Assembly (NCBI GenBank): GCA_022695795.1
Contig: MU404133.1
Span: 1-64,000, forward strand
Reading direction: 5' to 3'
DNA length: 64,000 nucleotides
From: Biscogniauxia marginata
Taxonomy: Eukaryota; Ascomycota; Sordariomycetes; Xylariales; Xylariaceae
Both the position numbers and the translations under genes were made by a program. Below are positions 46,899 through 58,265 of this stretch, piece by piece (the first letter of the stretch is position 1; each line of letters begins with the position of its first letter). A model generated the notes under the pieces. That model had not been told where the DNA came from and did not search any database. It was given only the letters and a program-made list of their open reading frames with translations.

Positions 46899-47304
46899 TG
46901 TAACGAACCTCTTTATATGTTCTTAGTTAATTAACTTCATAAGTAAATACATATTAGGTTTTTTTAATTTAAAGGTAATAGTGGGTTAAAATTGATTTAA
47001 GTGATTTATAATGTTATGTTCGTTAAAGAGGTTTTAAGGTACTTTTATTATAGTATTAAAGAGTAATTATAGTCTTAAATTAATAGCTAAGGAATGAATA
47101 ACTAGATACATAGGAAATTCTAATTTACTTATACTCGTTTTTTTTTTATATAAACTCGTTGAATTAGTGAATCGCTTTTTGTTTACCCATGATTTATTGA
47201 TTTACCTTGAATTAGTGAATCGACTTTTATCTACCTATGATTTACTGATTCATATTTTGCTCACGTGACCTGCACGCAGGGGGGGGAACACGAGATCTGT
47301 AACA
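46899..47304 (-). repeat. LTR (right; 5' LTR in coding sense), 406 bp
   Basis: Same length as the left LTR and aligned to it throughout, from TGTAACGAACC to TGTAACA. Differences are mostly C/T and G/A transitions, as expected when RIP acts on the two copies independently. Confidence 0.92.
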
Positions 47305-47309
47305 AATAG

Positions 47310-47829
47310 TACCTGATTCATACAATCTTACTACTATATTGTTTTGAACTCGGGAGATATGAGGTCCACTATGCTCATATGACAATGTAGGTGCTTATCT
47401 CGAGTATTAGATTACTCGATCTCCTCGATTCTTGTCGCATGTGCATCAAAGCGCGTGTCAAAGGGACCAGATACACAACAGACTGAGAGTGATAGGCGTA
47501 TAGCATCACTATTAGACTAAGAATAATCGCTAGAGAGCCCTCCTCAGTCTCTTCGAGGCTTACAAAACTCTTATATAACCAATATGATGTGTATATCATC
47601 CATCCAGACTGCTAGTCTCGAGTTTGTCTCTTCAGACCCCTGATAGCGTGTTAAGAAAAGGGGTTTAGGTCCCTGTTAACTAAGCATAAATGTAGATCTT
47701 TTCCTTCCGTCATTGACCTATTTAGGAATATCTAGGCTTAAGGAAACTGGATATCAAATCACAATATTCTCTGTTGGTAGCGGAGCCACTTCTTTACCAC
47801 ATGTTTAGAATTTACGGTCACGGACTCTA
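47310..47829. other. Gene-free flank of the retrotransposon
   Basis: Normal composition immediately outside the element. No gene or motif recognised. Confidence 0.5.
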
Positions 47830-49140
47830 GCCTGATCTTCCAAGCACGGCATCAAAGACCCTGATAGATTTCACGCCACGTTTGAGCATATCATCGTGAA
47901 ACTCGGTCGCGAAATTCTCAAATTACATGCCTTGGTCCTAAATATCCCTAATGCGAGTTATAATACGGCCGAGGTTTAGTCCTTCGGTTAGGGCACAGAC
48001 GCCGGCCTCGCCGCGGACTTCACCGTTAAATAGTCAGCATGCTCATCTCATGGATGGAAATGGAAAATTGAACATGGAAAACTTAGACGATATCATCGAG
48101 TGTGCTGTGCTGTCAGGAGTGTCTCGCGGCTTGCAATGGTGATAACACAAAATAGAAGGGTGATCGGGAGGCAAAGAGGCGACCTTTTTTTGGCAGGAGT
48201 TGGTCTGCTACGAGCTCGACGCTCTGCAGCACAATACCGGGTCTACAGTACCTCTCAACAGTTACTTTGTCAACGATCACACGCACGTGATAGTGATAAA
48301 CTTCTGTTTTCTCCTTCGCAAGTGTAGCCATGTCCTCCGGCGTCGCGTTCGCGTCCTCGTATGGTTTGTCTGCGGTGCTTTGACCCTCCTCATTAATCTA
48401 GTTCCGGGTAAAATAATAACAGCCCGTCTTCCTGTCTATAGACAGTAGAGAACACTAGTCCTGTGAGCCCTCTCCCCTCTGATGATGTGCGCCGAATGAC
48501 CTGGTTCGAGCCGGTGACTGAAGTTGGCACCTGTAAGCTCTGTGTCGCCAACTAGAGATTCTACGGGGAGGGATTTCACGACGCCCTAGTCATGAGGAAT
48601 GAGCTTGCAGAGTATGTCAAGTAATGAATAGCGATGACAAAAGAGGATAAAATGAGGCCAGATTCCGAGTAGAAAGATACATACTCGTGCTGCGGCCACC
48701 TTCCGCGCCGACAAGTATATCGCCCATAGCCGATGCACCATCCTCAAACTGTATAACCACTTTGTCGACAGTCTCTTCAACGTGAACTAGCCGCTTGTCA
48801 TGTTGCATTGGGATATGAATCCCTAGCTTATCGTGCAGTTGGCGTTAACCCGTATGTCAGGCTCTTTCGCATCTCAGAATACGAACTGAGCAGGCAAGTG
48901 ATCCAGCGGCATGAGATGGGTTGTATGTTCTGTTGGAACTATGTCCTCTGGCATTGAAGCCTTTAGAGCTTGTAGTATTGGGCCGTGGAGGCCGATGGCC
49001 TACAGCTGACTTCGTGCGTCTGCGCTCTTGTCCCGATCAAACATCCCGAAGGACACACCCTTCTTTCGGAAGATTTGCGCTAGTATAAGGCCGCTACAAC
49101 CAGCGCCGACGATAAGCACGTAGGGTACGGTTTGGTTTCC
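47830..49140 (-). pseudogene. Decayed FAD-dependent monooxygenase
   Basis: Read from the right on the minus strand: an ATG near 49140 (METK), a frameshift, VPYVLIVGAGCSGL (FAD GxGxxG), a TAG where a Trp would be expected (RSQ then AIGLHGP), further stops, then VEETVDKVVIQFEDG and GDILVGAEGGRS (DG motif). VGDTELTGANF follows near 48540, then VRGEAGVCALTEGLNLGR near 47970-48005 (region after the GD motif) and FHDDMLKRGVKSIRV near 47900. The order is that of an intact family member, but parts are missing and the frame breaks repeatedly. It is a different subfamily from the intact gene at 4375-6422. The retrotransposon lies 0.5 kb away. Confidence 0.8.
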
Positions 49141-51452
49141 ATGGTGCTGAGATGTGGGAGTAGTTGAGACTTGTCATATGAGAGCGATCGAGTTTTGCAA
49201 TCGGCGACCGAAACGCAATAATCGGAAAGGATGGAAGCCTGTCATGTTTATACCTAGGTATATTTAGCCTTTTTAGTTGTACTTTGTGCATTATTATGTT
49301 ATCGATGCTTCATCGCCTGCTTTGTTAGTGTTTTGTAAAGGCGTGGTGGGATAGAACTTCACCGGTTTTCTTCTTCGCTCTACCTCCCACTGTAGAATGT
49401 ACCCGGAGATCAACTAATTGGGGGCCAACCTCATTTTCGGCCAATATAGACAATAAATCATACGGTGACTATCCATGAAGACCGATTGACCGCCATATCG
49501 TAAAAGCGTACGGGGCATGTGAACATTATACAGTTCCATCCCAGTACATGATATGAGACAGATCACTTTCATGTTCCATGGTACTCAGAAGAACTTCTTG
49601 ACTTGGGGTATGCGATATTGATTATGCCTCAAAGAATATCGGTGACAATAACGTATTGAAAACGTTGAGACATACTTCTCTCCCTAGAGCATGCGAGCCA
49701 CTTCGAGGGTAAACGCTCGTAAAGCCATCACATATGAATCCCTATAATCACAACAGTATATAGAATAGTCATTAGAAGCCCCTTGGATTCCGAATTTTAT
49801 CTCAGTAGAAGCAGGTTAATCGAAGAACTTAATCGACTTGCAAACATGAATTAGCTGCCATCTCAGCTTTCGCGTTCTCTCTGAGAAAGACCAATATAAT
49901 AGGGGTCTGCAAGCTCAGCCCCGAGCTCATTATCTATACGAGACAAGACGTCCAGGGCAAGTGTTGAGAATGTTACGTCGGAAACGCAGAGGCTCTAATA
50001 TTAAGTAGATCCAACCTTAAAAGCCGTAGATGCTTCGGTGACTCCACTCCGATACAAATTAACACCAGTCATTATTATCCAAGATACTGCTTACCTCGCT
50101 TCCTGTCTTTCCTCCTTGGGTTAACCGGAATCTCCGACTACTGCTTGGAGATGCTGATCATCTCCTGTACACTTCATGAGCAGATTTGTCGGGATTGACA
50201 ACACCATAAATGTATAGCACCATATTATGCGTCAAGAGAAAGCGCCCAACGTCTGTCGATCTCTCCTATATCCGGTGTTAGACGTATGTCTTTGGTTGTC
50301 CAGTTGGTTAGAAAGATATGAGGATCTTGACCTTGCCGGCCTATGGGCCAGAAGCTAAGCCCACGAATTCATTTCGCGATACCGATAGTCAGCCTTACGC
50401 ACCTGGAAGCCCGTGCAACAACATGATGGGTCCGACACGTCAATCAGGGGATGCCAGTCTGGAACGTTCTTGAGAAACCCCCGGAATGGGGCTGTACTAG
50501 TTCTAGAAGCCATATTGAGCGATGATAGGCCTAGCCATCAAGATGGGAAATATGGAAACCGACTCGCGAATCTAGGTTAGTACTACTGCAGTTATATTCA
50601 TGCCGTCATTGTGATATTGAGTGTTCGAGACAACTTGCTAAGGCGACTCGCGAGTGGTACTAGCTCACTAGACCATCCATGAGAATGTCTAGGTAGTTAA
50701 CTAATCAGTTAGGATGGCTTGGCAGCCACTTATGGTCTTGGGAACCTTTGCTTGGTAGTCCGTGCGAGCGCTGTGGCTTCGGCATGTTCCACGGTTTCGA
50801 CTCATTGTCTACATCTAGTGCGAACGTTGGCAGATCCCGAAGTCAGAGTATTAGCGAGTTTAGGTTCGATTCCTATTAGCTATTGGTATCACGATGGTGC
50901 TCTTTCTCCCGATAGTTGAAGGACCCGGCCGTGAATAGATGTGGCAGGATAGAGGCGCAGCTGATGGACCTACCTGGGGTAAGGCAACTGGGCACTGCCG
51001 ACTTTTCAATCCACTACGTATAATAGACTCGAAGTGAGAACCAATGGACGTCCAGTGCGAGAGCGAGACAGTTCCGAGAATTTAATATTTCGAGTATGAT
51101 AATGATAATGCATACAATGCTGTCCTACACATTATCCTAGCAAAACTAGGTTTGAAGTAGGCTGTGATTGACATAGTAACAGTGAAACCGACCTGCTAAA
51201 ATTAACCGCGCCTGAATCGTTACGAATCACATAATTGATATCTATATCGCTTGTTGTCTTGAATCTGGTGGGCTATATATAATAGATGCTTGGAACCACA
51301 TAGCTCGCATTCCAATAGCTAGCCACAACTCGCCGACTCAAAGTCAAGCCTACTTGGAACATCGCCAAACATTCATTCCAACAATCCTCTTAGCCACATA
51401 AACAGCCACCCGCTTCGTCGTCCGAGTCGATTAAAAAAAAACCGAAGCAAAC
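49141..51452. other. Gene-poor stretch with a possible coding relic
   Basis: Apart from the remnant at 50200-50515 no coding signal was seen. The right end holds the upstream region of the gene at 51453. A tRNA B-box look-alike at 50863-50873 was checked and rejected. Confidence 0.45.
50200..50515 (-). pseudogene. Unidentified coding relic
   Basis: The minus strand opens MASRTSTAPFRGFLKNVPDW at 50511, and an adjoining frame reads MLLLHGLP, like the oxyanion strand of alpha/beta hydrolases. Further on WTTKDIRLTPDIGEIDRRW and, after a frame change, MVLYIYGVVNPDKSAHEVYR look coding. The pieces do not join into one gene. A dead gene is likely and the family assignment is weak. Confidence 0.35.
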
Positions 51453-52094
51453 ATGCAGTTGCATAACAGCAAAATGAATCGATTTCTCACACCCCGCTTC
51501 AAATTATTTGTTCATCTCGCTGAGCTCGGCATGGTGGTAGCGGCGATGATTATCGCTGGCGTACGCCTGCTTACTCGTGAAAAGAGCCAGCCGATGACTC
51601 GGACAGACAGCATGGCCCTGGCAATGGTAAGTACAATTAGGTTACTGTGTTCTACAACGGTCGAATTCTAATATTTCTCTCAACAGGGTGCGAAATCGAT
51701 TATCATCATTCTTTACCAGGTTCTCTCTGAACACGTCCGCTCGTTTCACAAGTGGGCAAGCAAGAAAGCGAACTTGATTCTGAACTCTCTCGAGATTGTC
51801 TTCTGGGCTGCAGTCGCTTTCATGGCAATTCAGTCTAATACTACGAGGACGTGCACGGGGACATCTTGCTTCCTCAACTGGGCTGTTGTCGTCCTGGCGA
51901 TACAAGTCAGGTATGTCGGCCAACCATAGTGGCTCGTTCGGAATTCATTGTCGCTAACGTTAGTTCATAGCCTCATTTCTGTCTATACGAGCTGGGTTTC
52001 ACTCATCGAGTACCGCGAGTTCAAGGCGACGAGAGAGAAGGGTAGTCAATACCCGATGGGTACTCCCAGCGATTCGCAATCGGCAGAACCTTAA
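51453..52094 (+). CDS. Four-TM (MARVEL-like) membrane protein, 173 aa, 3 exons
   Basis: Exons 51453-51626, 51687-51910 and 51971-52094 total 522 bases in one frame, with introns of 60 and 60 bp. Hydrophobic segments at about residues 17-40, 58-75, 88-107 and 118-146 predict four membrane passes with both ends in the cytosol. A Cys pair (114 and 119) lies in the short loop before TM4. The layout and length resemble fungal MARVEL-type proteins of the plasma membrane, which often have a second TM pair like this, but there is no decisive motif. The Met at 51453 is used; Met8 is a possible alternative. The polar C-terminal tail ends GTPSDSQSAEP. Confidence 0.8.
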
Positions 52095-55000
52095 GACAAT
52101 TCCCTACGACATGAAACTCGAATACCGTGCCTTGAAGCACGTCTCGCTTAGTTAACTTGTCTATATATCTAGTCGGCGCGGCGTTTCGCAGGGACTTGAG
52201 GCTGGTCTAGACAAAGATCTAGGGTTCTATTAGGAGCGGGAGGAGCAGGCAGCATTTTTGATTTTTATTTATACCGCTTTCACGTATTCAATAGACTGGA
52301 CCAACAATCATCGGGCATAATCAGGATATTGTGCCCATATGTTTGATCCTACTTTTCATTTGTTCAACTTCACCTAGTCCTGTTAGCTAAAGCTTCGGTT
52401 GACTCCAGGGTCAAAGTGCATAACTACGCGTCGTGGTCCATTCCATAGATTTATTCATCACAAATTCCTAGATACCTTATATCAATAACAATCTGTCAAA
52501 ATCTTTTGACATGAAAAGACTAGAAATATCAACGAAGAGTGTGTGCATGTGTCAGGTATAAGGATTAACTTAGTGAAGACAGGTACTTGATATTCTTGAG
52601 TCGGTATATTTGGTATGTATGGTTCACGGATAGGTCGACTATCGTTGACACATAGAGTGTGCGCAAATCCACAGCACAGGAGGTGCCGGCACGGCCAAAC
52701 CACCTCCAGTCGCTAAGATTCCCGGCATCTGCAGCAAAGCTGATCCCGGTCTGACATTCAACCAGGTATATAGCAACGTTTCGCGAACGGCATACCTTTA
52801 CCACATGACTCGGGTGCTGCCGTATTGTATTTCGTCCTTCTGGGCTATGACTTTTGTGTCAAGATATATCTCGCTTAAGGTCTACCTATCGTAGCTTGAA
52901 CTAGTCAATCCTCCAAGCGGTGAAGAGAACCACAGATACAGTCCTACGTGGGAACAAAGGGAGTGCTGTGCATGTAAGAAGGCTGCTGGCCATTGTATCC
53001 CTAGTCCTAGCTCTTCGCACAACAGCTCCTTTTGTAACCCCCTATAAAGTTGACATCGTGACACTCGGGTTTATTGTTAGAATTAATGTATACTATGAAG
53101 TAACGGCTATCAGTATGTCAAAGCCAGAGCCATCATTGCTCGCTCCGTATATGTCCTCAAAGTTATTTTCAAGCCTTTCTCAGGGTTCAACCAATTTAGA
53201 TATACCGACAAGCTGTCTTGTATATAACTCATGAGAATTGTATTTGTTTTTGACATGAACAAACTGCGGTAGATTAGACAAGTTATACTCAGGGAAGACT
53301 GGCTGTTCCCCGTCTGCGTTATTTAGATAGAAATGTGAGACAAGTCTGTCGTCTAGCTTTGCTATTAACTCTGAATTATTATCCCCATTGAGTCAGTCGG
53401 CTACCTAATTGTCACTTCCTAATGAATAAGAGATGGTTTCGTCGTAAAAGGAGGACGACGCTAAATGAGCATCGATACCCATGGGATCTCTAGACAGATT
53501 CTCGTTATGGTTCTTGGTAATGAACGACTTAGATACTGCGTTCTTAGCCGGCGTTGAGATGAATACTGTGGCATGCCACAATGCTGGTCTCCTTTAGGGG
53601 TAGGTAATAACTTTGTTGTTGCGCAAAAAACTAGAACTTGAGGTATACGGAGAGGCGGTCGCTTTGCACCCAAATGACCCCTTTGTCTGCCGAACACTCG
53701 GTTGAACCCTGATCAGACTCTACTGATGAGTCCCCCATACTATGCACCGAGAAAGTATTGCTCTTTAAAGCTGCGATCAGGGATAAAAAGCTCTGGAGGG
53801 CAGTGGGGTGCGTGTTGTTACCAATTGTAGAAGAGGGCGGCCGAATATGTGATATGGGGGCTCGATACCGGAACGTAAGCGTTGGCTGGGAGATTTCGAG
53901 TGTCCTGAGCTCGAATGTCGTTATGACGATAAAATTGTTTCCCCGCCGCGAAGAGTCCAAATTACGTGAAAGTGTTCGTTTGTTGCTGTGTCATGAACCA
54001 TCACACCGCCAACGAGAACTATCAGAGAACTCACGTTTAATGATCGACAACCGTACTTTCAGCACTACTCACGTACCTCGTACCCAATAGTATTTGCCGA
54101 CCCCTATCCATATTCGTTATTGAGAAAGGACAGGCATGCCACCACCCAATAGGAATTCGGATACACCGACGACGCCTATTCGGTTCCCTACGACGGTGAG
54201 ACCATGCGGCGACGGGTACTCGTATACTGCAGCCCAGCTGTTTCTCGATCCCACCGAAACAAGCGAACGATCGGAAGAGAAGCGAAGCCGGGTCAGACTA
54301 GTTGTTACAATGGAATCTCAGGCATTGATGTTTGCAGCGCTAACCACAGGCATTCATCCCATGAATAGCAAAAAGTGCGGTCAACTCCTCCGATGTCTTA
54401 ACGGCGAATGGCACGATTGCGGATTGATCAGCGTGAATATACATGCCAGTCCAGCCATGCATGGGCACTAAAACGCTCTATACGCGTAAATACACGTAAA
54501 TACGCGTATCGCTCGTACCAGAAAGATACGACTTAGCTTCATTTGTCGACGTGTATGCATAATCTGCAGGAAAACCTACGAGACCTGGGAATTCATTGAG
54601 AACAAAGCACGTGTTTACAACATGGCTGTTTGACGTGTAGCCCGAGCTAGCTGTAGGGTCGCGAGAAAAGCCAATTGAGAGATAGGACGGAGAAAGTCAA
54701 TTCGAGGCCCAATCTAATCAGTATATGGGGGGGTCTGTGGCTGGTGAAACAGGTGGTAGTGAATAATGGCACGACTTTGATCCAGTTAAGGCAAACTGGA
54801 ACTAATGTCCAGCGAGGTTTTGTTCCGAAATCTTGTTTCTTGCTGGAGTAGAGTAAACTAACGAATCTAGGGTGAATATCTCGTAAGCAAGAGTCTTTTG
54901 ATTTCAAACTACACTAGAGCGTGTTATTCAGAGATTTCACTCTACTAGTACGCTTTGCGCTGTACAACGTATCTACAGTTTATTCGGGCGATACATACCT

Positions 55001-56589
55001 AGGGCCTGCGACTATTAGCCAATCACATCAAGATCCGAAATAAGAGCGCCGATCGAGCGGTACGCTACCCAGCAAGAAGCTTAATTCATTCGCCCGCCTT
55101 TCCAAAACGAGCTAGGGTTCCCTGTCAGATTAACGCATTGGAAGATGTGCTAAACCTCAAACCATCGACTTTCTAGGTCGCCAATGATTCCACTCTTCAT
55201 CTCATCTAGGCTGAGCCCCACCCACTAGGGCGAGGCTTAACCTGAGCAAATGCCGGTCCAAAACAAGCTTATCGTTGATTAGCTAATGTCTGAAGCTCAG
55301 CTATGCTACAAACCTGACCTCTGCTTAAGTCATAGCATAGTGATAATAGAACCTTGATTTAACTTTTCATGATTGTCAGTTCCAATATCTCATGCAAATA
55401 GAAATACGGGATACGGGATACGGGATGCGTAGCTCATGAATCGTATCTGCCTTGTGTGTCGAACCACTTCACTACGTCAAACAGCCCATTGAGGGGTACT
55501 ATATAGCAAAACGACGCCATAATATCAAGCCGGGCCACTTGATTTTTAGGATAGGCTCTACGGCAGCGAATGGTTCCGGGAATTGAAGTGTACCAATAAG
55601 CGATTTGCCATTACTCTATTTTCCAGAAAAGGTTTTACAGGAGTGAGAAGGTTTTACCGAAAGCGAAACAGACATGTAAATACGAATGTAGAATACCTGT
55701 ATAACAACTCAGAGCCTAATCGGAACACGACAAAAACGTACATATGCCCAACTGGTGTTGAAGGACAAACTTAGATCCGGCTCACGGAATGGCCCGAGGC
55801 CACTTGGTTGCCAATATTTGATCATCATGAAGAAGCGGCCGGAATGAATCGCCTGCTCTAGTGCATCTGCGCTGCGCCCTTATTGTTATTATTTCCCGGC
55901 AGACAGCCCTAAAATGGGGACAGTCATGGCTGTACATCTTTAGTCCAATTCTCATGTTCCCCGCCTCTTTACGTATTCTAGTCGTCCGAATCACTAGCGT
56001 ATTGTAATGTGGTTCAGCCCGACAGGCTTTGGCACGGTCTCGAAGAAAATTCACCGCATCGCTTGGCATATGCGGAACTAGACCAACGTACTTAAAATCA
56101 TTAGCATTTGACGAAAGCGAGCTTCGTGAGGCCGGAAAAAACTGCGGAAGGGGGCTGAGTTGCTGTCAAGGTTTCCAAAGGATATTGTATACTATGCGTT
56201 CGGGTTGTGGGGTCCCCAGGCTGGCAGGCTGAGGGCTGAACACTTCAGGTGTTACATTAGCCCCAATTCAACACGAAACCGACAGCCTGGGGTGGAAGAG
56301 TGGGACTCGACTATAGCAATGCGGAAGTTTCGTATTGAGCGTTCATTGGCTTGCGCTGGAAACAAAATATAGGGACAGAAGAAGTTCAATGCAAGTTGTA
56401 GTTTGTGGCCCACTTGGTGTGATCTAGGCCTGGACTATCGGAAAATAGAGTTCATTGTGAAAACCCATAGGTCGACATGTTGATAGCAATATAAGATCTC
56501 TTTGGCTTGTCTTGCTTGCTGTAGTGCCATGCCAATGCAGCTCGTTGCAACGCTACTCAAAACGCTACTTAGACTCATCACTCTGAAAC
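52095..56589. other. 4.5-kb gene-free stretch
   Basis: Short frames (up to 111 codons, for example 54136-54471) lack motifs and any intron logic. It holds the second copy of the dispersed repeat (53590-53710) and a small GGGATAC triplet repeat near 55410. The last few hundred bases are the upstream region of the oxidase gene. Confidence 0.5.
53590..53710 (+). repeat. Diverged dispersed repeat, copy B
   Basis: Partner of 6850-6985, same orientation, 47 kb away. The alignment fades out on both sides, so this is a fragment of something longer that no longer exists intact here. Confidence 0.6.
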
Positions 56590-58265
56590 ATGATTTTCCA
56601 TTGGCTCTTCGGCGCAACCCTGTTTGCTGCTGCAAAATCGACACAGGTTGCCAACTCTAGCACGTTCTCGGCAGAAATCAACTGTGCGTGTTCGGAGCTG
56701 TCAAACAAATATGATGACTCGATGCTGCTTCCAAGCTCTGCGAACTTCACGGAACAAACAAAACATTTCTGGGATGTCCGATCGGCTGTCACTCCCGCTT
56801 GCATGATCTTTCCGACCAGTGCTGATGAAGTATCTGAGGCCGTTAAGGTCCTTGCATCTTGCAATGCGCAATTCGCAATTCGTGGCGGAGGCCACATGAA
56901 TGTTGGTTAATTTTTGTTTTGTTTTCATAGACTGAGCGTCTATTCACGTGCTAACAGGAAACCAGTTTCCCGGGTCGAATAACATCGAGGGTGGTGTTCT
57001 TATAGCTTTGAACAAACTGAACGTTATGTCAGTCGATGAAAAAGCTTCCACCATTTCGATAGGCCCAGGCAACACGTGGGCAGATGTTTACGGCGCTCTC
57101 GATCCCTATGGATTATATACAAATGGCGGTCGCCTCAAAACGATCGGTGTCCCTGGACTAACACTGATCGGAGGTTTCCACTACTTCATCAACAAGTTCG
57201 GTTACACCATGGACAGTATTAGGAGCTACGATGTCGTTCTTGGGAATGGCACGCAGGTTGTCGCAAATTCGACGCAGAATCGCGACCTCTTCTGGGCTCT
57301 GAAAGGCGGTGCGAATAACTTTGGGATTGTAACCAAGTTCGTGATGCAGGCGTACAAGATCCCAAAGATAAGCACTACCATCCAGACTTTTGACGAGGCG
57401 TCTATCGAAAAGTTCATTCAGGCTGCAAGCGACATGACTATCAACGACGACGGTAAAATTGCAGCAGGGTCGATTTTGAATATCAATTACAACGTGACGA
57501 CCAACGTCATCACTGGAACCCTACTCGGGGTCCAGGAAGGAACTGAGTCCCCCCCCTCGAGGTTTGCTGGATTCAGCTCCATCCCGCCCACTTTTCAGCT
57601 CAATAATGTCACGAATCCAATTGTGTGGCACAGTGATAAGGAGACCCCTAATCAAATGTTCCGGTGAGTTTTGACCAACGAGTTGAAGCAATCTTATTGA
57701 CCGTATCGGAACTGACTTGTGCAATTAGTGTCCAATTTGCACATCATACCGTCCGCGCAGATGCCACTGCTCGATTATATGAAATTTACAAGGCGTGGAA
57801 GGTTGCTGTTTCGCAAATGAGCGATGTCGAAGGCCTTTACCCTACTTTCGTACTAAATACCATGCCGAAGAGTGCAGCAAAGGTCGCCAAACAAAATGGA
57901 ATTGGCAACGTCTGGGGTCTAACGGATAAAGAACCTCTCATGAGTAAGTTTATTGTCCGATCTGATGAGTTGATGGTACTGACTGATCAATAGTTTGGCA
58001 ACTTTCCACCGGATGGGACAACTCTGCTGATGATCTGCGAATGACTTCTTGGTCGAAGAACTTCATCGACTACCACCATTCGATCAACCAAAAGCTGGGT
58101 ATTGCGAACGAATTTCTTTACATGGGCGACTCTGGGGAGTTTCAGAACCCGTTCCTAAGCTTTCCCGCAAAGAACGTTCAGAAATTACGGGATGTTAGAG
58201 CTAGGTACGACCCGGGGCAGGTTTTCACCAAGTTGAACTGGGGAGGCTTTAAGCTTTCATTCTAA
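56590..58265 (+). CDS. Secreted BBE-like FAD-linked oxidase, 502 aa, 4 exons
   Basis: Exons 56590-56905, 56958-57663, 57729-57943 and 57994-58265 sum to 1509 bases in frame. A signal peptide is likely (MIFHWLFGATLFAAA, then a polar start), and several N-x-S/T sites fit secretion. The FAD-binding-4 (PCMH) fold carries RGGGHMNVGG with His102, the usual histidine for covalent FAD. The motif where bicovalent members have a Cys reads GVPGLTLIGG, so flavin is probably attached through His only. The C-terminal BBE domain ends RYDPGQVFTKLNW. Enzymes of this type oxidise sugars, alcohols or alkaloid and polyketide intermediates. With the transporter and P450 to the right it could belong to a biosynthetic cluster. 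Confidence 0.92.

Larger units (their letters stand above)
39799..47304 (-). mobile_element. Full-length Ty3/gypsy LTR retrotransposon, RIP-inactivated, TSD AATAG
   Basis: Two 406-bp LTRs (39799-40204 and 46899-47304) enclose 6.7 kb. AATAG is duplicated at 39794-39798 and 47305-47309. Coding is on the minus strand, in the order gag zinc knuckle (45713-45754), reverse transcriptase (NAPATF at 43320-43337, YLDD at 43254-43265), integrase H2C2 finger (about 42135-42230) and integrase core (about 41770-42040). RT before integrase is the Ty3/gypsy order. A purine-rich tract (GAAAGGGAAAAA on minus) adjoins the left LTR as expected of the PPT. Next to the right LTR the minus strand reads TTTTAATAGCTCC, possibly an eroded primer-binding site for initiator tRNA-Met. 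Every frame is closed by RIP-type stops. Confidence 0.93.

Noticed and set aside
50863..50873. Perfect tRNA B-box look-alike (GGTTCGATTCC)
   Set aside because: The sequence upstream cannot form an acceptor stem pairing with the bases after it, and no A box or anticodon arm at proper spacing was found.
54136..54471. 111-codon frame on the plus strand
   Set aside because: No recognisable domain or conserved pattern. The neighbouring sequence shows only short random frames.
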